From: Streptomyces venezuelae
Lineage (GTDB): Bacteria > Actinomycetota > Actinomycetes > Streptomycetales > Streptomycetaceae
Direction of reading: 5' to 3'
Assembly (NCBI RefSeq): GCF_008642355.1
Contig: NZ_CP029193.1
Coordinates: 2,256,001 to 2,320,000, forward strand
DNA: 64,000 nucleotides
How positions within the stretch are numbered: position 1 is the first letter of the stretch; each line of letters starts with the position of its first letter. Made by a program: the position numbers and the translations under genes. Below the pieces are notes generated by a model. It was not told the origin of the DNA. It made no database searches and saw only the letters and a program-made list of their open reading frames with translations. Of this stretch, positions 27,172-38,437 are shown one piece after another.

Positions 27172-27495
27172 TCAGGCCTGCCCCGTCTCGAAGCGGGTGA
27201 TCTTTCCGTCGTCGACGGTGAAGTGCCACTTCGTCCGCATCTCGCCCCACGTGTCGTTGCGGTACGACGCCGTCAGCACGCGGCCCCCGTCCGACTCCGA
27301 ATCGATGTCCATGTGGCCGTTGGACGAGAAGATCTCGCGGTCCGCCCAGTCGGCGACGTCCCGGTCGGTGCCGTCGTCCGCCATGGTCGCGCCCGGCGCG
27401 AGCAGGGCGTCGAAGGCGGCCTTGTCATGGGAGTTCACCGCGGTCACGAAGGCGCGGACCGTGGGGTCGGCGAGCCGGTTCACCTGGATGCTCAT
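27172..27495 (-). CDS. SnoaL/NTF2-like small protein
   Basis: The 107-residue product MSIQVNRLADPTVRAFVTAV... shows the NTF2-like pattern: N-terminal helices (FVTAVNSHDKAAFDALLAPG), a central Asp-rich loop and C-terminal beta strands (TKWHFTVDDGKITRFETGQA). Such folds include isomerases, hydratases and simple binding proteins. The ATG at 27495 is preferred over one twelve codons upstream because the family begins there. It is isolated between two plus-strand genes. No catalytic residues can be assigned. Confidence 0.82.
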   Translation of the reverse strand: MSIQVNRLADPTVRAFVTAVNSHDKAAFDALLAPGATMADDGTDRDVADWADREIFSSNGHMDIDSESDGGRVLTASYRNDTWGEMRTKWHFTVDDGKITRFETGQA

Positions 27496-27655
27496 GGGTT
27501 CACGGTCACACCGGGCGGAGCCGCCCGCCACCGCTGCCCCGCCGGACGGGCGTCACCCGTACGGCCCGTGGGGCCGGGTGCCCGGGGCCCGTCCGGTGGA
27601 CGGTGGAGGCGGACGCGACCGCCACCCCGCCGAGGGGCCGAACCAGGAGTTCCCC

Positions 27656-28252
27656 ATGACCACCTGCACGTGCCTGGACCGCCGTGACCTCGGGCTGCTG
27701 CTGCTCCGCGCGGGCACCGGCGGCGTACTCGCCGCACACGGCGCCCAGAAACTGTTCGGCTGGTTCGGCGGGGGCGGAGTCGCGGGCACCGGCGCCTTCA
27801 TGGAGTCCATCGGGTACGCGCCGGGCCGCCTGAACGCCGTCGTGGCGGGCGTCTGCGAGGCGGGCGGCGGCGCACTCCTCGCCCTCGGCCTCGCGACGCC
27901 CGCGGCGGGCTCCGCGGCCGCGGGCGCGATGGCGGGCGCGGCGGCCGTGCACGCGCCGAACGGCTTCTTCAGTCAGGGCGGCGGTTACGAATACCCGGCG
28001 TTCCTCGGCATGGTCTCCGCGGCCCTCGCCGTCACAGGGCCCGGCCGCTACTCCGCCGACCACGCGCTCGGCCACTCCCTCAACCGCGCCTGGATGGTCC
28101 CGGCCGCGCTCGCGGGCACGGCGGTCGGGGTCCTCGTGACGATCGGCGCCAGGAACAAGAACGTACGCGCGGCGGCGCGACCCGACGAGCCGGCGGCGCG
28201 ACCCGACGAGCCGGCGGCGGGGAACGACGAGACGGCGGCGCGGGGCGCGTAG
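27656..28252 (+). CDS. DoxX-family membrane protein
   Basis: A 198-residue protein with four predicted helices. The first segment, LLLLRAGTGGVLAAHGAQKLFGWFGGGG, is the DoxX signature, followed by FMESIGYAPGRLNAVVAG. AGGAG lies 6 bases before the ATG. The family takes part in redox and thiol stress in some actinobacteria. The C-terminus carries two copies of ARPDEPA, encoded by a 21-bp direct repeat (about 28173-28214), and probably a disordered tail. The 180 bp after it (28253-28432) shows no feature. Confidence 0.88.
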   Translation: MTTCTCLDRRDLGLLLLRAGTGGVLAAHGAQKLFGWFGGGGVAGTGAFMESIGYAPGRLNAVVAGVCEAGGGALLALGLATPAAGSAAAGAMAGAAAVHAPNGFFSQGGGYEYPAFLGMVSAALAVTGPGRYSADHALGHSLNRAWMVPAALAGTAVGVLVTIGARNKNVRAAARPDEPAARPDEPAAGNDETAARGA

Positions 28253-28432
28253 CCCGCGGGCCCGTGGCGGCCGTCGACTCGCACGTTCAACAGCCGCCCC
28301 AGGAGGCCCTGTTGCCGCGGGTGTCGCGCGAGGGCACCACGCACAGCCGGGACGACGAACGCTCCTGCACGATGCGGGGCAGCGCCAAAACCGCTGTTCG
28401 GGAGGGTGATCCGCAGGCTAGCGTGCCCGTCC

Positions 28433-29230
28433 ATGACCATGGAGACTCCCGAGATCACCGACACTTCCGGCGACGGCGATCTGCCGCCGCGCCTGACCCG
28501 TCTCACCTTCCACGGCCCGCTCTCCGAGGCCCGCGCACAGCGGATCGTCGGGCGTCTGGCCGCCACCGGTCCACGCACCGTGCTCGATCTGGGCTGCGGC
28601 TGGGGCGAGTTGCTGCTCCGCGTCCTGGAGGCCGCCCCCGACGCCACCGGCATCGGCGTCGACATCAAGGGCGAGGACCTGGACCGCGGCCGCGCCGCCG
28701 CGCAGGAGCGCGGGCTCGACGGCCGGGTCCGGTTCGTCGAGGAGACGGCGAAGGACACCGCCCGCGGCCCCGCCGATGTCGTCCTCTGCGTCGGCGCGAG
28801 CCAGGCGTTCAGTTCCGCCGCGCCCGCGGAGGCCACCGCGGAGGCGCTCCGAGCGCTGCGTGGGCTGGTCAATCCGGGCGGCCGTGTCGTACTCGGCGAG
28901 GGCTTCTGGGAGCGCGAGCCCACCGCACGGGAGCTCGCCGGGATGTGGCCGGACGCCGGTGCCGGTGATCACCTGTACCTGGGCGACCTCGTGGACGCGG
29001 CGGTCGAGGCCGGATTCCGCCCGCTGTGGGTGGAGACGGCGAGCGCGGACGAGTGGGAGGAGTTCGAGTCGGGCTACCGTTCCGACGTCGAGGAGTGGCT
29101 GGCGGCGTACCCCGGCCATCCGGAGGCCGCCGCGACCCGCGCCCGCGTGGACGCCCAGCGTTCGTCCTGGCTGCGCGGCTACCGGGGCGTGCTCGGCATC
29201 GCCTATCTGACCTTGGTGCCGGTGGGCTGA
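28433..29230 (+). CDS. Class I SAM-dependent methyltransferase
   Basis: The 265-residue product has the Rossmann motif I TVLDLGCGWGELLLRVL, motif II GIGVDIKGEDL, an acidic loop after strand 3 and the downstream strand GGRVVLGEGFWER. Homologous Streptomyces proteins act on small molecules, but the substrate cannot be read from the sequence. Start is ATG 28433 or 28439; the ribosome site is poor. It is followed at once by the remains of a MOSC-domain gene. Confidence 0.9.
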   Translation: MTMETPEITDTSGDGDLPPRLTRLTFHGPLSEARAQRIVGRLAATGPRTVLDLGCGWGELLLRVLEAAPDATGIGVDIKGEDLDRGRAAAQERGLDGRVRFVEETAKDTARGPADVVLCVGASQAFSSAAPAEATAEALRALRGLVNPGGRVVLGEGFWEREPTARELAGMWPDAGAGDHLYLGDLVDAAVEAGFRPLWVETASADEWEEFESGYRSDVEEWLAAYPGHPEAAATRARVDAQRSSWLRGYRGVLGIAYLTLVPVG

Positions 29231-29406
29231 CGCGGCGAGGACGTCGCCACCCGCGGCAGCGTCGTCGGCTGAGACGCGGCGGGCGCCGTCCTCCACAAGG
29301 CGGGAGTGACGAGTGCGCCGGGGCGGTGAGGTCCGCCCCGGCGACGCGGTCGGCATCGTCCTGCCGGAGGGCCCGCACCGTCTCGTCGAAACCGTCCGAC
29401 GGTCTG
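29231..29406 (+). pseudogene. Remnant of a MOSC-domain protein (C-terminal end only, frameshifted)
   Basis: Two short stretches in different plus-strand frames together resemble the end of MOSC sulfur-carrier proteins: DAAGAVLHKAGVTS (frame starting near 29272) and RRGGEVRPGDAVGIVLPEGP (frame of 29313). In intact members these are continuous, as in ...VRKAGVMAVVLRGGEVRPGD... . A stop, a frameshift and the lack of the cysteine-bearing core show that it is decayed. The reading is by pattern only. Confidence 0.5.
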
Positions 29407-29430
29407 ACGCCCCTGGCTCCGCCGCCGGCT

Positions 29431-30369
29431 CTACTGCCCGAACCACGTCTCCGCCAGAGCGTCCAACGTCGGCTCCGGCGGAGCGGGCAGCTCCCGCAGG
29501 TACCAGGGCAGATTGCTGTAGACGTGCAGCAGGGTGTAGGCGAGGAGCACGCGCGGCTCGAAGGACCGGCCGTACGCCTTCATGAAGCGGGCGAGCAGGC
29601 CCGGCTCGGCGCGCGTCACGAAAAGGCCGACGCCCACGAAGTCGTACGCGGGGTCGCCGATCATGGCGGGCTCGAAGTCGAGGAGCCCGGTGAGCCGCCA
29701 GCCGTCGGCCGGGTCGACGGTCAGGTGCTGGCGCATGAACTCGGTGTGCAGCAGCGCCGGTCGTACGCTCCCGGCGTCGGGCAGCGGCACGGAGTCCAGG
29801 TATCCGGGGATCTGCTCCAGCCAGCCGTCCGGCAGTTCGCACCTCCGCTGCCGGTCGACCGCTCCGGCCCGCTGCCCGGCGGTGAACGCGCCCCAGTCGC
29901 CGGGTCCGAGGACGTCGGCGAGCGGTGCGGGGTCGAGGGCGTGGAGTGCGGCGAGCGCTTCGGCGGCGTCGGTGACGACGCGTTCGCGGTCGGCGCGCGG
30001 GATGCGCGCCCAGGCGACGGCGAGATCCTCGCCGGGCAGCCGGGACATCAGGACGTAGCGCCAGCCGTTGTCGTACGTTCCCTCGCCGTGCACCCGGGGC
30101 GTGGGGACGGGGAGGCGGCCGTCCACATGGCGCAGGACGCGGGCCTCGGTGACCGCGTCCTGCGCGTCCATGCCGGGGAACAACTTCAGTACATGGGAGT
30201 CGCCGACGGCGTAGACCGGCTGGGAGCCCGCCGGGTACCGGGTGAGACCCGCCCCGGCGAATCCGAGGCGGGCGCAGAGGTCTTCGGCGCCGGGCCGCAC
30301 GATCGTGTCGTCGGGGACCACGCGGTCCCACTCTTCGTCCGTGTTCACTTCGGGCAGCATGATCGGCAC
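29431..30369 (-). CDS. Aminoglycoside phosphotransferase (APH)-like kinase with altered catalytic loop
   Basis: The 312-residue product has a protein-kinase-like fold of the APH/choline kinase type. The N-lobe strand has SHVLKLFPG with the ATP-binding lysine, then WRYVLMSRLPGEDLA at the hinge, and GLLDFEPAMIGDPAYDF corresponding to the metal-binding D-x-D segment. The catalytic loop, normally HGDxxxxN, reads HTEFMRQH: the catalytic Asp is Glu and the Asn is His. GTG at 30369 is used; ATG at 30360 is equally possible. It could be a resistance enzyme or a metabolite kinase. Confidence 0.82.
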   Translation of the reverse strand: MPIMLPEVNTDEEWDRVVPDDTIVRPGAEDLCARLGFAGAGLTRYPAGSQPVYAVGDSHVLKLFPGMDAQDAVTEARVLRHVDGRLPVPTPRVHGEGTYDNGWRYVLMSRLPGEDLAVAWARIPRADRERVVTDAAEALAALHALDPAPLADVLGPGDWGAFTAGQRAGAVDRQRRCELPDGWLEQIPGYLDSVPLPDAGSVRPALLHTEFMRQHLTVDPADGWRLTGLLDFEPAMIGDPAYDFVGVGLFVTRAEPGLLARFMKAYGRSFEPRVLLAYTLLHVYSNLPWYLRELPAPPEPTLDALAETWFGQ

Positions 30370-30433
30370 GGTAGCGGCGGCGGGGCGTGACGGCGACCGG
30401 GTTTCGCAGCGGGAGGGGCGCGGATGGTGCGGG

Positions 30434-30916
30434 TCAGAAGACGAACGGCCCGGGTGCCTGCGCCGACGTCGCGTCGCAGGTCACCGTGAGGCCGAAGACG
30501 ACGATCTTCAGTGACTTGCCCTCCAGGCTGTCGCCCGCGGCGACGGTCCCGGTGAGCGGTCCGGTGGAGACGGCGCCGCCCGCCGGGATGGCCGGGTTGG
30601 AACTGCCGGTGAAGTCGGTCGTCCCCGTGCCGTTCTTCGTGAGTGTGAGCGTCGAGTTCACGGCGCCCGCCCCGATGTCGATGGGGGCGGTTATCGCCGT
30701 GGTCGACACGGCGATGGTCGCGCTGGTGCCGTCCTGGCTCGCGGTGAGGGTCGCCGTACCCGAGCCGTACGTGCCGCAGTCGAACGAGAGCGTGGCGCTC
30801 TGCGGTTCCACGGCGCCCGCCGCGGGTGCTGTCGCGAGTGCGCCGACGGCGAGGGCGCCGACGCCGAGAGCCGTGCCGATTCCTCTGCCGAGCCTGCCGT
30901 TCCGCATGTTCCGCAT
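30434..30916 (-). CDS. Secreted beta-rich protein of unknown function
   Basis: A 160-residue exported protein with a signal peptide (cut after APAAGA, about residue 33) and a Thr/Ser/Gly-rich mature part (ATLSFDCGTYGSGTATLTAS) with two cysteines. The composition and alternating pattern suggest a beta-sandwich similar to surface or spore-coat proteins of Streptomyces. AAAGGCAGG lies before the ATG at 30916. It borders the PKS-NRPS cluster but shows no link to it. Confidence 0.8.
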   Translation of the reverse strand: MRNMRNGRLGRGIGTALGVGALAVGALATAPAAGAVEPQSATLSFDCGTYGSGTATLTASQDGTSATIAVSTTAITAPIDIGAGAVNSTLTLTKNGTGTTDFTGSSNPAIPAGGAVSTGPLTGTVAAGDSLEGKSLKIVVFGLTVTCDATSAQAPGPFVF

Positions 30917-31111
30917 GGGGGACCTGCCTTTGTGGGGTGAGGAGTGGGGGGGATGGGGGGATGCGACCCGGCGTCCTGACGGGCAGTCAGTTGGTCGGGC
31001 CGCCGCCCATTGAGGCACAGGGACCTTGTGGCCACAAGGCAAGGCCCCTGAGTTCTTGACATGTCACGACCAATTCAGGCCGCGCGCCACACGCCTCTCC
31101 TCACCCGGGGC

Positions 31112-34100
31112 TCACCCCTCGCCCCGGAGCGCCTCCCCCACCTCCCTCGCCAGGAGCCGCACGTACGCCTCGGTCCAGGCCTCGACCGTCGACCGGTCCC
31201 ACAGATCGGTCGAGTACTCCAGGTACCCGGAGAGCACGCCGCCCGTCGGGATGAGCCCGAGGTTGAACTCCGAGCGCGCGCCCGGCACCGCGAGATCCTC
31301 GACCGCCGCGACCAGGCCGGGCAGTTCGACCTCCGTCTCCAGAGAGCTCTGATACTGGAAACCGAGCGGCAGCCGGTCCGGCACCTCCGTGCCCAGCACG
31401 GCGCTCACGTCCGCCGCGACCGCGCGGAGCGGCGCGGCATGGTCGAGGGCACCGACCGCGCTCCGCGCCACCTGGTCCACCAGCGCCCCGAACGACGTGG
31501 CGGTGTCGCCCCGGACCCGGAGCGTGAAGGACGACACCGTGCATGCGGCCAGCGCCTCGAACTCGCGCCGCTCGCGGTTGGCGTGGGAGATGCCGAGCAC
31601 GACGTCAGGCCCCTCCTCCCCGACCTCGGCGACCAACCGTCCGAACGCGGCCGCCGTCACCACGAAGGGGGTCGTACGGTGCCGTCGGGCCAGCGCCTCC
31701 ACGTCGGCGCGGGTCTCCGCGTCCACCGTGAACAGGATCACGTCGCCCGCGCCGCTCAGCTCGGCCGGACGGGGCCGGTCCAGCGGCAGCGGCATTCCGT
31801 AGGGGGCGCCCTTCAACTCCCGCGCCCAGTAGTCGGTCAGGCGGCCCTTGTCCTGCGTACGGCTGTGCTCGCGCTGCCAGCGCGCGTACTCGCCGGGCTG
31901 CGGGAGGCTCTCGGCGGCAGGCAGGCCGTGCGGGGTCCCCGTGGCCTCGGACCCGTACAGCGCGGCCAGTTCACGCAGCAGCAGGCTGACCGACCAGCCG
32001 TCGCAGGCCGCGTGGTGCAGGACGAAGAGCAGCACCCAGCGGTCGCGGTCCACCCGCATCAGACGGAACACGGGGGCGAGTTCGGCCTCGATGTCGAAGG
32101 GGACGGCCGCCGTCTCGCCCGCGAGCCGCTCCGCCTCCTCGGCCGCCGCGTCCGCCGAGCCGAGCCGCGCGTACAGGTCCTCCTCCGGAAGGTGCACGGG
32201 CCGCGCCCGCAACGCCTCCTGCGACCACTCCCCGTAGCCGTCCTCGACGAACCGGGTCCGCAACGCCTCGTGCCGGGCGCCGAGTTCGGAGAGCGCGGTG
32301 CGCAGGGCCGGTACGTCGAGCGTTCCCGTCAGGGTGAGGCGCATCGCCACGTTGTAGATCTGCGGGCGCGGGTGGGTGCGGTGGCGGGTGAGGAAGGCTG
32401 ACTGCTGGGCGGTGAGGGGGGCGCGGGCAGGCCTGTCGCCGGGTGCCGCGGCCTCGCCGCCCCCTTCCTCGTCGGCGGCCGTTCCCTCCAGGTGGGCGGC
32501 CATCGCCCGGAACGTGGGCTCCTCGTAGAAGCGCGCCACGGGGTACTCCGTGCCGAACTCCTCCCGCACGCCGTTGGCCAGCCGGATCGCGGTGAGGGAG
32601 TGGCCGCCGAGCTCGAAGAAGGACGCGTCCGGCGCGATCGCCGCCACGTCGACGTCGAACTCCCGGGCCCACAGCTGCTTGAGCCGCGCCTCGACGGAGG
32701 CGGAGACGGAGGCCGGGACGGGCGCGCGGGTGGGCTTCCCGGCTCCGGCGGTGCGCGGGGGTGCCCCCGGGTTCGTCACGATGCCGGGCGCGGGCAGCGC
32801 GGCACGGTCCAGCTTGCCGTTGCCGGAGAGGGGCAGCTCGGGCAGGACGGCCCAGGCGCGGGGCACGAGGTGGTCGGGCAGGCGCGCGGCGAGGCCCGCG
32901 GTCAGCCGGTCGCAGAGCGCCTGTGCGGGCGCGTCCTGTTCGTGTACGCCGTCCCGTACGACGTACGCCACGAGGTGGGCGTCGCCGTGGTGGTCGCGGC
33001 GGGCGAGGACGACGGCGTCGCGGACTCCGTCGAGGCCGTTGAGCGCGCGGGACACCTCTTCGGGCTCGACACGGTAACCGCGCACCTTCACCTGGTCGTC
33101 CGTACGGCCGCGGAACTCCAGCGCGCCGTCGGCGTTCCAGCACACGAGGTCGCCGGTGCGGTACATCCGCCCGTCGGTGCCGCGGGGGTCACGGACGAAA
33201 CGTTCGGCCGTCGGCTCGGGCCGTCCCAGGTAGCCGGTGGCGACGCCGGGCCCGCCGACGTACAGCTCCCCGACCTCCCCCGCGGGGACCTCACGGCCGT
33301 CCGCGCCGAGCACCCGGAGGGTGACGTTGTGGACGGGCCGGCCGATGGGGATCGGCCGGTCGGGACCGTCCGGGGTCCGCGGCCCGACCGTCGCGGCCGT
33401 GCACAGCACGGTCACCTCGGTGGGCCCGTACACGTTGACCGTCTCGTACGGTGCGCCGGGGCGCGGACGGGAGCGCATCACGTCGCCGCCGAGCAACAGG
33501 TGTCGCAGGGGCGGCTGTTGAGGCTCGGGAAGCGCGAGGACCGCCTCGCCGAGGGCGGTCGGCAGGATCGAGAAGGTGACGCGCCGGTCCGTGTACCAGC
33601 GGGCCAGCGCGGCGGGATCCTTGCGGACCGCCTCGTCGGCCACGACGACGGTGGCGCCCGCGGTCAGCGCGGGCCAGATCTCCAGTGCCGCGGCATCGAA
33701 GCCCTGACTACAGACGGCGGCACTGCGATCGTCCACGGTGAACCCGAACCGTTCGTGATGCCACTGACAGAGATCGACGACGGCCCGGTGCGGAATGGCG
33801 ACGCCCTTGGGGGTGCCGGTGCTGCCGGACGTGTAGATGACGAAGCAGAGGGAGTCGGAGGCGGCGGGCGCGGTCGCCGTCGTGCCGGGCCGGTGCGCGG
33901 CGGTGCCGCCGGGCGTGCCAGCAGACGTGCCGGAGGCCGTGGCCCCGGGTGAGGGCTCCGGCGCGCTTGCCGTCACGTCCATCAGGGTCGTTCCGGCAGG
34001 GGGCTCCGGTCGGCGGGCGTCCGCGCCCGCGCTCCCCCGCGTCACCAGGATGCGCGCGCCGCTCTCCGCGAGGATCGTCTCGGCCCGTGCCGTGCCCTGC

Positions 34101-37100
34101 GACGGATCCAGGGGGACGTAGCCGCGGCCCGCCTTGAGGGACGCGAGCATCGCGACGATCAGGTCGGTCCCGCGCGGCAGCCACAGGGCGACCGGTGCGC
34201 CCGCCCCCTCGACCGTGCGGAACACCGCCGCGAGCCGTTCCGCCCGCTCCTCGAGCTCGCCGTACGTCAGCTCGCCCTCGTCGCTGATCACCGCCGTACG
34301 GCCGGGGGCCACCTGCGCCCACCGCGACGTCAGCGAGTCGACGGTGCTGCTCGTCCGCTGCCGGACCGGGCCGCGGCGCCACTCCCCCGGCACCGCCTCC
34401 GAGGCACCCACCGCCTCCGCGAGGATGTCCCTGAACGTCCCGAAGAGCGCGTCGACCGTCGACTCGTCGAAGAGGTCCGTGTGGTACTCCAGGTGGCAGC
34501 GGATGCCGTCCGGCAGATCGGTGAAGTAGACGCTGAGGTCGGTCAGCGCCTTGTCCGGGCCCGAGTCGAGCGGTGTCGCCCGCACCCCGGGCAGGTCGAA
34601 GCGGAACGGGTCCCCCGTCTCGAACTCGGCGAGGGTCTGGAAGACCGGCGTACGGTCGAGGGCGCGCGGCGGCGCCAGCTCCCGTACGACCGCCTCGAAG
34701 GGCACGTCGGCGTGGTCGTACGCGTCCAGGGCCACCCCGCGCACCCGGTCCAGGAGCGTGCCGAAGTCCGGGTCCCCGGAGAGGTCGAGGCGGAGCGCGA
34801 GCGTGTTGACGAAGAAGCCGACGACGTCCTCGTACTCGGGCCCGCGGTCGGACATCGGCGTGCCGATGACCAGGTCGTCCTGGCCGGTGGCCCGGTGCAG
34901 CGCGGCGGCGTACCCGGCGAGCAGCGTCATGAAGAGGGTGCTGCGGTGGGAGCGGCTGAACTCTCGCAGGCGCGCGGTCAGTTCACCGTCCAGTGTGCGG
35001 AACAGGGCCCGGCCGTTGGACGTCATCACCGGGGGTCTCGGCCGGTCGGTCGGCAGGTCCAGGACGGGCAGGTCGCCGTCGAGCGCCTTCTTCCAGTACG
35101 CCAGGTCCTCGGCCGCCTTCGGGCCGCCGAGCGAGTCGAGCTGCTCGCGGGCGTGGTCCGGGTAGGTGCGGGTGAGGGTCGGCAGGTCCGCCGGCCGCCC
35201 GCCCGGCAGGTGCGCGCCGTAGAGGGCGGACACGTCCCGGGCCAGCACGGCCGCCGACGCCGCGTCCATCACGATGTGGTGCAGGGACAGCACGAGCACG
35301 TGCCGCCGCTCGCCGAGCCGGACGAGGCGCGTGACGAACAGCGGGCCCTCCGCCAGGTCGAAGCGGCGCTCGCTCTCCTCCCGCAGCACGGCACCGACCG
35401 CGTCCCCGCTCCCCGTGCCGTCGAGGACCTCGAAGTCCACCTCGCCGGGCGCGCGCGTGAACTGGCGCGGCTCGCCCGCCACTTCACGGAAGACGGTGCG
35501 CAGCTGACCGTGGCGCGCGGCCAGGTCGCGGAGCGCGGCACGCAGCGCCGGGACGTCCAGCGGGCCTTCGAGCTCGATGGCCTTCGTCTCGTTGTACGCG
35601 GTGCGGCCCGGCAGCATCCGCTCCAGGAACCAGACGCGCTGCTGGCCCGGGGAGAGCGGCGCGCCCCGGTCGACGGCCGTCGGCACGGGTGCGCTCTCGT
35701 ACGCGCCCCGCAACCCGTCGAAGTGCCGCAGCCCCTCCCGCAGCGCCCCCGGCTCCACGCCGAAGTCGACGAGACCGACGATTTCGTCCGCGCCCGCCGC
35801 GCGCACCGCGTCCACGACGGGCCGCACGCTCTCGGGGCTGCCGATGAGGGCGCGCTGGTCGCAGTAGCGGTCGTAGGCGCGGCGGAAGACCACGTCCAGG
35901 TCGTCCTCGCTCATCGCGGACATGTCGATCTTCTGGCCCAGGCTGTTCGCCACGTTGCCGAACAGGGACAGCGACGAGCGCATGTACCGGGCCAGGGGGT
36001 CGCGCGCGACGGCGCGGGCCGCCGCGTGGTCCTCGGCGAGGTACGTGTGCAGCAGCACGGCGACGTGCCCGGCGTCCGGGTCCAGGCCGCACTCGGCGCG
36101 CGTACGGCGGTAGAGCGCCACGTTGTCGCGGAGCTGTTCCACGCTCTGGGTCATGAGGTTGGTGACGATGCCGACGTCGTTGCGGGCCGCCAGCTCGTAC
36201 GACGCGGGGTTGCCGACGACCGCCGTGTACATCGGCGGCGCGTCCTGCACGGGACGCGGGAAGAGCCGCAGGTCGCTCTCGCCGTTGCCGGTGGCACGGC
36301 GCACGGGCTCGCCGCGCCACAGCTTCCGTACCTCCGCGACCTGTTCGTACATCATCTCCTTGTGGGAGCCGAAGCGCTCCGGGAAGAAGACGAAGTCGTT
36401 GGCGTGCCAGCCGCTCGCACAGCCGATGCCGATCCGGCCGCCGGAGAGGTTGTCGACCATCGACCACTCCTCGGCGACACGGATCGGGTCGTGCAGCGGC
36501 AGCACGACGGAGCCCGCGTTGATGCGGATGCGTCCGGTCTCGCGGGCGAGCGCGGCGGCGAGGACGACGGGGTTGGGGAAGAGGCCGCCGAAGGAGTGGA
36601 AGTGCCGCTCGGGGATCCACAGGGAGTGGAAACCGTGGCGGTCGGCGAACCGGGCGGTCTCCAGGAGGTGGTCGTACTTGCCGTGCCGGGAGGCCGCCCC
36701 GTCGTCCTGCGGATAGTCGCCGAAGAAGTAGATGCCGAAGTCGAGGGGACGGGGCTTCTGTTCCAGCCGTTCCGGTCGTCGCTCGGCAGTCGTGGCGGCT
36801 GCGCGGTTCCAGGCCATGGCCTTCGGCTTCGCCGCCGGAACGACCGGTTCGTCCGCAGGCTTGCCCGCCCGTTTGTCCGTCGGCTTGCCCGTCGGCTTGT
36901 TCCCGAGCGGGAAGCCCGCCCCGCGCAGCTCCCGCAGCGAGTCCTTCACCGCGTCCACGATGAACTCGCAGTCGGCATCGGAGTGTTCGGTGGACAGGAA
37001 GAAGTTGCGCCACTCCCACACGTGCACGCCGCGCAGCATCAGGTGGTGGTAGAGGAGTTCCATGTCCGCGCGGTGCTCGAAGCGGAACATCGAGCCGAAG

Positions 37101-38437
37101 TGGCTCATGCTCAGCGCGTACCCTTCCGCCTCGAAGAACGAGTTGAGCGTGGCGGCCAGTTCGTCCGTGCGGGCGTTCAGCCGCTCCTGGAGGTGCGGGC
37201 TGTGCTCCTTGAGGTGGGCGAGCACGGCGCGGGTGGCGACCATCGACACCGGGTGCTGGATGTACGTGCCGCCGAAGAACGTGGTGTCGGCGGCCGGGTA
37301 GCTGTCGTCGCCGTAGCTCCAGTGGCCGCCGTCGATGCCGTCCATGATGTCGGCGCGGCCCGCGACGGCACCGATGGGAAAGCCGCCGCCGAGCAGTTTC
37401 CCGTACGTGGCGAGGTCGGGCGTGACGCCGTAGAGCTCTTGCGCGCCGCGCGGCGCGGGACGGAAGCCGGTCAGCATCTCGTCGAAGAGCAGCACGATGC
37501 CGTGCCGCCGGGTCAGCTCGCGCAGACGGCGCACGAAGTCGGCGGGTTGGAGCGACGGGTGGCGGCTCTGCACGGGTTCGACGACGACCGCGGCGATGTC
37601 GGCGGCCTGCTGCTCGATGACGGCGAGGCTCTCCTCACCGCCGTACGGCAGGACGAGCAGGTCGGCGACGGCGTTGTGCGGGACGCCCGCGGACATCGGG
37701 ACGGTCGTCAGGCCTTCGCCGCCGGTGCGCGGGGAGCGGCCGAGCACGTTGTCGTTGTGGCCGTGGTAGGCGCCCTCGAACGTGATGATGCGGGAGCGTC
37801 CGGTGGCGGCGCGGGCGAGCCGGATCGCCGCGGAATTCGCCTCCGTACCGGAGTTGGCGAAGGCGACGCGCTCCATGCCGGTCAGCTCGGCGAGCAGCTC
37901 CGCGGCCTCACCGGTCTCCACGTTGCGCGGGCCGAGCTGGATGCCGCGCGAGAGGTGCTCGCGGACCGCCTCGCTGACGAAGGCGGGCTCGTGCCCGAAG
38001 AGGAGGACGCCGAAGCCCATGGTGATGTCGACGTACCGGTTGCCGTCGATGTCCTCGAGCCACGACCCGCGCGCCCGCCGCCCCGCGATCGGGTACAGCA
38101 TCTCCTTCGTACTGCTGCGGAAGCCGACCGCCGCCCTGCTGTCGGCGAGCACGCGCCGGTAGCGCTGGGCGATGCTTTTCGAGGTGGGCGTCTTCGCGGT
38201 GTAGCGGCGCACCAGGTCGTCCAGGTGGGCCCGCTGGGTGTCGGATGCGTTGCCGCGGATCATGCCGGAGCCGCGGGCGACCTCCAGGCGCGGGCCGTGC
38301 TGGGCCGGGCGGGGCGCCGGGGGCTCGGCCTCCTGCGGGGTGCCGCCGATCTGGAGGGCGATGCGCTCCGACAGCTCCGCCATCGCGGCGAGGTCCTGGT
38401 CGACGGCGGCGGAGACGGTGTCCGCTCCCCCGGTCAT
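31112..38437 (-). CDS. Hybrid megasynthetase: aminotransferase - luciferase-like monooxygenase - C - A - PCP - C
   Basis: A 2441-residue enzyme. N-terminal docking helix (1-30). Class III aminotransferase (about 75-510) of the glutamate-1-semialdehyde type, with PLP lysine K347 in [12 protein letters not shown]. Thr/Lys linker (513-530). FMN-dependent luciferase-like monooxygenase (565-905; [24 protein letters not shown]) of the MupA/Atu3671 sort. Condensation domain 1 (925-1345) with HHIVMDA in place of HHxxxDG. Adenylation domain (1370-1880; [11 protein letters not shown] at 1535). Carrier protein (1910-1985; phosphopantetheine serine S1947 in GGHSL). Condensation domain 2 (2005-2440; HHAACDG). 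The A-domain pocket read by eye is about D-A-L-I-L-G-V-V, which hints at a hydrophobic or aromatic amino acid with low confidence. There is no thioesterase. The start overlaps the PKS stop by 4 bp. The order resembles microcystin McyE and mycosubtilin MycA, with an added oxygenase. Confidence 0.95.
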   Translation of the reverse strand: MTGGADTVSAAVDQDLAAMAELSERIALQIGGTPQEAEPPAPRPAQHGPRLEVARGSGMIRGNASDTQRAHLDDLVRRYTAKTPTSKSIAQRYRRVLADSRAAVGFRSSTKEMLYPIAGRRARGSWLEDIDGNRYVDITMGFGVLLFGHEPAFVSEAVREHLSRGIQLGPRNVETGEAAELLAELTGMERVAFANSGTEANSAAIRLARAATGRSRIITFEGAYHGHNDNVLGRSPRTGGEGLTTVPMSAGVPHNAVADLLVLPYGGEESLAVIEQQAADIAAVVVEPVQSRHPSLQPADFVRRLRELTRRHGIVLLFDEMLTGFRPAPRGAQELYGVTPDLATYGKLLGGGFPIGAVAGRADIMDGIDGGHWSYGDDSYPAADTTFFGGTYIQHPVSMVATRAVLAHLKEHSPHLQERLNARTDELAATLNSFFEAEGYALSMSHFGSMFRFEHRADMELLYHHLMLRGVHVWEWRNFFLSTEHSDADCEFIVDAVKDSLRELRGAGFPLGNKPTGKPTDKRAGKPADEPVVPAAKPKAMAWNRAAATTAERRPERLEQKPRPLDFGIYFFGDYPQDDGAASRHGKYDHLLETARFADRHGFHSLWIPERHFHSFGGLFPNPVVLAAALARETGRIRINAGSVVLPLHDPIRVAEEWSMVDNLSGGRIGIGCASGWHANDFVFFPERFGSHKEMMYEQVAEVRKLWRGEPVRRATGNGESDLRLFPRPVQDAPPMYTAVVGNPASYELAARNDVGIVTNLMTQSVEQLRDNVALYRRTRAECGLDPDAGHVAVLLHTYLAEDHAAARAVARDPLARYMRSSLSLFGNVANSLGQKIDMSAMSEDDLDVVFRRAYDRYCDQRALIGSPESVRPVVDAVRAAGADEIVGLVDFGVEPGALREGLRHFDGLRGAYESAPVPTAVDRGAPLSPGQQRVWFLERMLPGRTAYNETKAIELEGPLDVPALRAALRDLAARHGQLRTVFREVAGEPRQFTRAPGEVDFEVLDGTGSGDAVGAVLREESERRFDLAEGPLFVTRLVRLGERRHVLVLSLHHIVMDAASAAVLARDVSALYGAHLPGGRPADLPTLTRTYPDHAREQLDSLGGPKAAEDLAYWKKALDGDLPVLDLPTDRPRPPVMTSNGRALFRTLDGELTARLREFSRSHRSTLFMTLLAGYAAALHRATGQDDLVIGTPMSDRGPEYEDVVGFFVNTLALRLDLSGDPDFGTLLDRVRGVALDAYDHADVPFEAVVRELAPPRALDRTPVFQTLAEFETGDPFRFDLPGVRATPLDSGPDKALTDLSVYFTDLPDGIRCHLEYHTDLFDESTVDALFGTFRDILAEAVGASEAVPGEWRRGPVRQRTSSTVDSLTSRWAQVAPGRTAVISDEGELTYGELEERAERLAAVFRTVEGAGAPVALWLPRGTDLIVAMLASLKAGRGYVPLDPSQGTARAETILAESGARILVTRGSAGADARRPEPPAGTTLMDVTASAPEPSPGATASGTSAGTPGGTAAHRPGTTATAPAASDSLCFVIYTSGSTGTPKGVAIPHRAVVDLCQWHHERFGFTVDDRSAAVCSQGFDAAALEIWPALTAGATVVVADEAVRKDPAALARWYTDRRVTFSILPTALGEAVLALPEPQQPPLRHLLLGGDVMRSRPRPGAPYETVNVYGPTEVTVLCTAATVGPRTPDGPDRPIPIGRPVHNVTLRVLGADGREVPAGEVGELYVGGPGVATGYLGRPEPTAERFVRDPRGTDGRMYRTGDLVCWNADGALEFRGRTDDQVKVRGYRVEPEEVSRALNGLDGVRDAVVLARRDHHGDAHLVAYVVRDGVHEQDAPAQALCDRLTAGLAARLPDHLVPRAWAVLPELPLSGNGKLDRAALPAPGIVTNPGAPPRTAGAGKPTRAPVPASVSASVEARLKQLWAREFDVDVAAIAPDASFFELGGHSLTAIRLANGVREEFGTEYPVARFYEEPTFRAMAAHLEGTAADEEGGGEAAAPGDRPARAPLTAQQSAFLTRHRTHPRPQIYNVAMRLTLTGTLDVPALRTALSELGARHEALRTRFVEDGYGEWSQEALRARPVHLPEEDLYARLGSADAAAEEAERLAGETAAVPFDIEAELAPVFRLMRVDRDRWVLLFVLHHAACDGWSVSLLLRELAALYGSEATGTPHGLPAAESLPQPGEYARWQREHSRTQDKGRLTDYWARELKGAPYGMPLPLDRPRPAELSGAGDVILFTVDAETRADVEALARRHRTTPFVVTAAAFGRLVAEVGEEGPDVVLGISHANRERREFEALAACTVSSFTLRVRGDTATSFGALVDQVARSAVGALDHAAPLRAVAADVSAVLGTEVPDRLPLGFQYQSSLETEVELPGLVAAVEDLAVPGARSEFNLGLIPTGGVLSGYLEYSTDLWDRSTVEAWTEAYVRLLAREVGEALRGEG

